64,000 bases of DNA from Devosia sp. GTDB taxonomy: Bacteria > Pseudomonadota > Alphaproteobacteria > Rhizobiales > Devosiaceae. The notes below the pieces were generated by a model. It had not been told where the DNA came from. It saw only the letters and a program-made list of their open reading frames with translations, and ran no database searches. Below, one piece after another: positions 61,752-64,000 of this stretch. The DNA lies in assembly GCA_016713105.1 (NCBI GenBank), contig JADJPS010000006.1, forward strand, positions 62,001 through 126,000, written 5' to 3'. The translations under genes and the position numbers were made by a program. How positions within the stretch are numbered: the first letter of the stretch is position 1; each line of letters begins with the position of its first letter.

Positions 61752-63215
61752 TCAGAACAGACGGAGCACGGCCTGATCGGCCTGCGAGGCCATCGACAGC
61801 GCCGTCGACGACAGCTGCTGGCGGGTCTGCAGGGCGAGCAGGTTGGCCGCTTCCTCGTTGGTGTCGGCGAGCGTGAGGTTCGCGGCACCAGTCTGGAGGG
61901 TGTTGATCATGTTCTTGGTGAAGTCCTGGCGGTTCTCGACGACCGACAGGTTCGAGCCGAAGGTCGACGACTGCGACCGCAGGCTGTTGAGCGCCGTGCT
62001 CAGCGTCTCGAGCTTGGCGTCCAGAGTGGTGTCGCTGTCGAAGTCGGCATTGACCGCAGCGTCGATACCGAGGTTGGTGTTGTTCACCGACGTCGCGGCG
62101 CCGTCTTCGTCCTTGGCCTGGATCTCGATGGTCGAGGTACCGGTCTCGTTGAAGGTGAGCTTCAGCTTGTCGCCACGCAGCAGGTTGATGCCGTTGAACG
62201 AGGCGTCGTCGGAGAACTTGTCGAGCTGGTCGCGCAGGTCGTTGAACTGCTTGACCAGGTTCTTGCGGACATCGTTGCCGCCGATGGTGTCGGTGCCCGA
62301 GCCGCCGTCGACTTCGCCGCCAGTGCCCACGCCGGTCACGGTCAGATCTTCGGTCGAGAGGTTCTCGATGCGGAGCTTGCCGTTGTCATTGGAGGCGCGG
62401 ATATTGCCTTCGAGGCTGGTGTTGGCGTTGATCTCGGAGACCAGCGCGTCGACCGTCTTGGCGGTGTTGACCGCAGTCGGGGCCGACTGGGTGCCGATAC
62501 CGATGATAGCGCCGGTGCCGCCGATGGTGATGCCGATGTCGTTGCTGTCAGCCGTCAGCTTCAGCGAACCGTTGTCATCGAGGCTAGCGGTGACATTGAG
62601 GTTTGCTGCACCGTTGATGCCGGCGATGAGGTCGGAGACATCGTCGCCGGTAGCCGCGGTGAAGGTGTAGGTCGTCGTACCGTCGCTGACCGAGAAGGTA
62701 TCAGTGTCGTCGAGACCGAGGGCGACATCGTCGAGCTGAGTGGCGCCGGTGAGCCCGGTCGCTGTCGAGACGTCGGACGCAGCCGTGGCGGTGTTTTCGG
62801 TCAGGTCGACATCGACCGCGGTCGTTCCGACCGAGCCGCCTTCGAACGAGATCTGCTCGGTACCGGCCGGGGACGAGCCCAGGTCGATAGTGTAGGACTC
62901 GGTCTTGAACGACTTGTCCTGGCGCGCCTGACGGAGCGTTGACTGCATCGACTCGACGGTCTTGGTGATCGACTTGAGGCCGTTATCGGCCGCCTCGATC
63001 GTCTTGATACCCGAGGACATCGAGTCCAGCAGGTTCGCCATGTCGGACGCCCGGCTGTTGAGCGCCGAGGCGGTGAAGAAGTTCGACGGGTTGTCCAGCG
63101 CCGAGTTCACCCGGAGACCGGTGGCGAGACGGTTTTGCGTCTTGGCCATGGCGTCGGCGGTGGACTGCAGGCTGAGCAGGTTCGAACGAACCGCCTTGGA
63201 GAGATTCACATCCAT
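61752..63215 (-). CDS. Flagellin
   Basis: A 487-residue filament protein. The N-terminal helix SKAVRSNLLSLQSTADAMAK and RLATGLRVNSALDNPSNFFT (D0/D1) is complete. The central variable domain is Thr/Asp/Gly-rich (about residues 120-340). The C-terminal ANLTLADTNEEAANLLALQT and SMASQADQAVLRLF is nearly identical to the next flagellin. The start ATG 63215 follows AAAGGGCTATTCC. Translation is probably under FlbT/FlaF control. Confidence 0.95.
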   Translation of the reverse strand: MDVNLSKAVRSNLLSLQSTADAMAKTQNRLATGLRVNSALDNPSNFFTASALNSRASDMANLLDSMSSGIKTIEAADNGLKSITKTVESMQSTLRQARQDKSFKTESYTIDLGSSPAGTEQISFEGGSVGTTAVDVDLTENTATAASDVSTATGLTGATQLDDVALGLDDTDTFSVSDGTTTYTFTAATGDDVSDLIAGINGAANLNVTASLDDNGSLKLTADSNDIGITIGGTGAIIGIGTQSAPTAVNTAKTVDALVSEINANTSLEGNIRASNDNGKLRIENLSTEDLTVTGVGTGGEVDGGSGTDTIGGNDVRKNLVKQFNDLRDQLDKFSDDASFNGINLLRGDKLKLTFNETGTSTIEIQAKDEDGAATSVNNTNLGIDAAVNADFDSDTTLDAKLETLSTALNSLRSQSSTFGSNLSVVENRQDFTKNMINTLQTGAANLTLADTNEEAANLLALQTRQQLSSTALSMASQADQAVLRLF

Positions 63216-63413
63216 TGGAATAGCCCTTTCTAGGACCTTACACGTTTACATCCGCCTCTTTCTGAGACGTGGGTCCGATCATTGGGGCGAGACCAGAAGA
63301 AAGTCTTAATCGGGTCGCCTAAATTCGATGCGCGATTGCAGATATTTCGCGGGGTTAACGGGGCCTTTCCAGGGTGTCCGGAAATGGAGCGAAGTGCATA
63401 GGAACAAATGAAA

Positions 63414-63435
63414 AAGGCGGGCCGGAGCCCGCCTT
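63414..63435 (-). terminator. Terminator of the second flagellin gene
   Basis: AAGGCGGGC and GCCCGCCTT form a perfect 9-base stem with loop CGGA. On the minus strand it runs into TTTTTCATTTG, a good U-tract, 24 bases after the stop of the gene at 63459. It is a typical rho-independent terminator. Confidence 0.88.
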
Positions 63436-63458
63436 CCCTGATCTCGATGCCGAGTCTG

Positions 63459-64000
63459 TCAGCCGAACAGACGGAGCACGGCCTGATCGGCCTGCGAGGC
63501 CATCGACAGAGCCGTCGAACTGAGCTGCTGGCGGGTCTGCAGGGCGAGCAGGTTGGCCGCTTCCTCGTTGGTGTCGGCGAGAGTCAGGTTCGCGGCACCG
63601 GTCTCGAGGGTGTTGATCATGTTTTTGGTGAAGTCGGTGCGGTTCTCGACGATCGACAGGTTCGAACCGAAGGACGAAGCGTGCGAGCGGAGCTTGCCCA
63701 TTGCGTCGGCAAGGGTCTCGAGCTTTGCATCCAGCGTCACGTCGCTGTCGAAGTCGGCATTGGCCACCTCGACAATGCCCAGGTTGGTGTTGTTGATCGA
63801 AGTCGGCGTACCGCTCTCGTCCTTGGCCTGGATCTCGATGGTCGAAGAGCCGGTCTCATTGAAGGTCAGTTTCAGCTTGTCGCCACGCAGCAGGTTGATG
63901 CCGTTGAACGAGGCATCGTCGGCGAACTTGTCCAGCTGGTCGCGCAACTCGTTGAACTGCTTGACCAGGTTCTTGCGCACCGCGTTGCCGAGGATCTCCT
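63459..64000 (-). CDS. Flagellin, C-terminal part (runs off the window)
   Basis: The last 180 codons of a second flagellin gene; the 5-prime end lies beyond 64000. The sequence (SFNGINLLRGDKLKLTFNET; NLTLADTNEEAANLLALQTR; ASQADQAVLRLFG) is closely related to the flagellin at 61752, with the C-terminus one residue longer. The tandem arrangement suggests duplication followed by gene conversion of the conserved ends. Confidence 0.93.
   Translation of the reverse strand, partial: EILGNAVRKNLVKQFNELRDQLDKFADDASFNGINLLRGDKLKLTFNETGSSTIEIQAKDESGTPTSINNTNLGIVEVANADFDSDVTLDAKLETLADAMGKLRSHASSFGSNLSIVENRTDFTKNMINTLETGAANLTLADTNEEAANLLALQTRQQLSSTALSMASQADQAVLRLFG

Overview
This is a GC-rich chromosomal window from an alphaproteobacterium. 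It most likely belongs to the order Hyphomicrobiales, in the Devosia neighbourhood. The family-level guess is inference. It rests on a polar-growth protein of the GPR/RgsE type, flbT-flaF next to tandem flagellins, a CtrA-type TTAA-N7-TTAA site, DUF1127 and DUF2849 genes, a ferredoxin-linked sulfite reductase cluster, and Hyphomicrobiales-style intergenic palindromes. Genes are dense and mostly housekeeping.

Layout. 1-8 kb: an enolase-superfamily tail (tentative), a Na/Pi cotransporter, a metal P-type ATPase, an alpha-toroid protein, a Stf0 sulfotransferase, and a divergent TetR gene with a perfect palindromic operator, then ilvC and a cytochrome b561. 8-14 kb: small secreted and membrane proteins, a TetR gene remnant, a PhzF protein, and a three-gene group of two membrane paralogues around a VOC protein. 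14-21 kb: leuA, a decayed Fic-type toxin-antitoxin locus, an SDR and HpcH aldolase pair, a HisC-like aminotransferase, periplasmic MsrA, an MscS channel and tRNA-Lys(CUU). 21-34 kb: TerC, a FemAB-like transferase with a frameshift, a flippase, a GNAT, acetyl-CoA synthetase, NagZ, a metallophosphoesterase and glycosyltransferase pair, and two tandem MFS paralogues. 34-40 kb: a giant apolipoprotein/coiled-coil polar protein (GPR-like) split by an in-frame TGA, divergent from an Hpt protein and a 2Fe-2S ferredoxin, with a CtrA site between. 40-47 kb: a Phd-VapC toxin-antitoxin pair with four operator half-sites, then the sulfate-assimilation cluster cysG - DUF2849 - cysI - cysH::DUF934 fusion - ferredoxin/NADP reductase. 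47-55 kb: an XRE/DUF2975 pair, a lipoprotein, a second ferredoxin, an amidase, a membrane-tethered receiver protein, YcjF/YcjX, metA and a P-loop ATPase. 55-64 kb: flgE, flgK, flgL, flaF, flbT and two flagellins, the last cut by the window edge.

How the genes work together. cysG makes siroheme for CysI. The CysH fusion makes sulfite, and the FNR and one of two ferredoxins plausibly feed electrons to CysI. The homoserine acyltransferase MetA takes part in methionine synthesis elsewhere in the window. The flagellar block encodes hook, hook-filament junction and filament, with FlaF/FlbT as post-transcriptional flagellin regulators.

A striking feature is the number of broken reading frames: FemAB, the Fic remnant, GPR, CysI, FNR (missing about 65-70 codons), FlgK and a TetR fragment. 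Several of these are genes one would expect to be intact, so base-calling or assembly error is a serious alternative to real decay. I did not find a convincing new defence or mobile system. The best leads are the GPR/Hpt/CtrA locus with its internal stop, the CysH-DUF934 fusion, the Fic antitoxin remnant, and MetA with alanine at the acyl-CoA specificity position.
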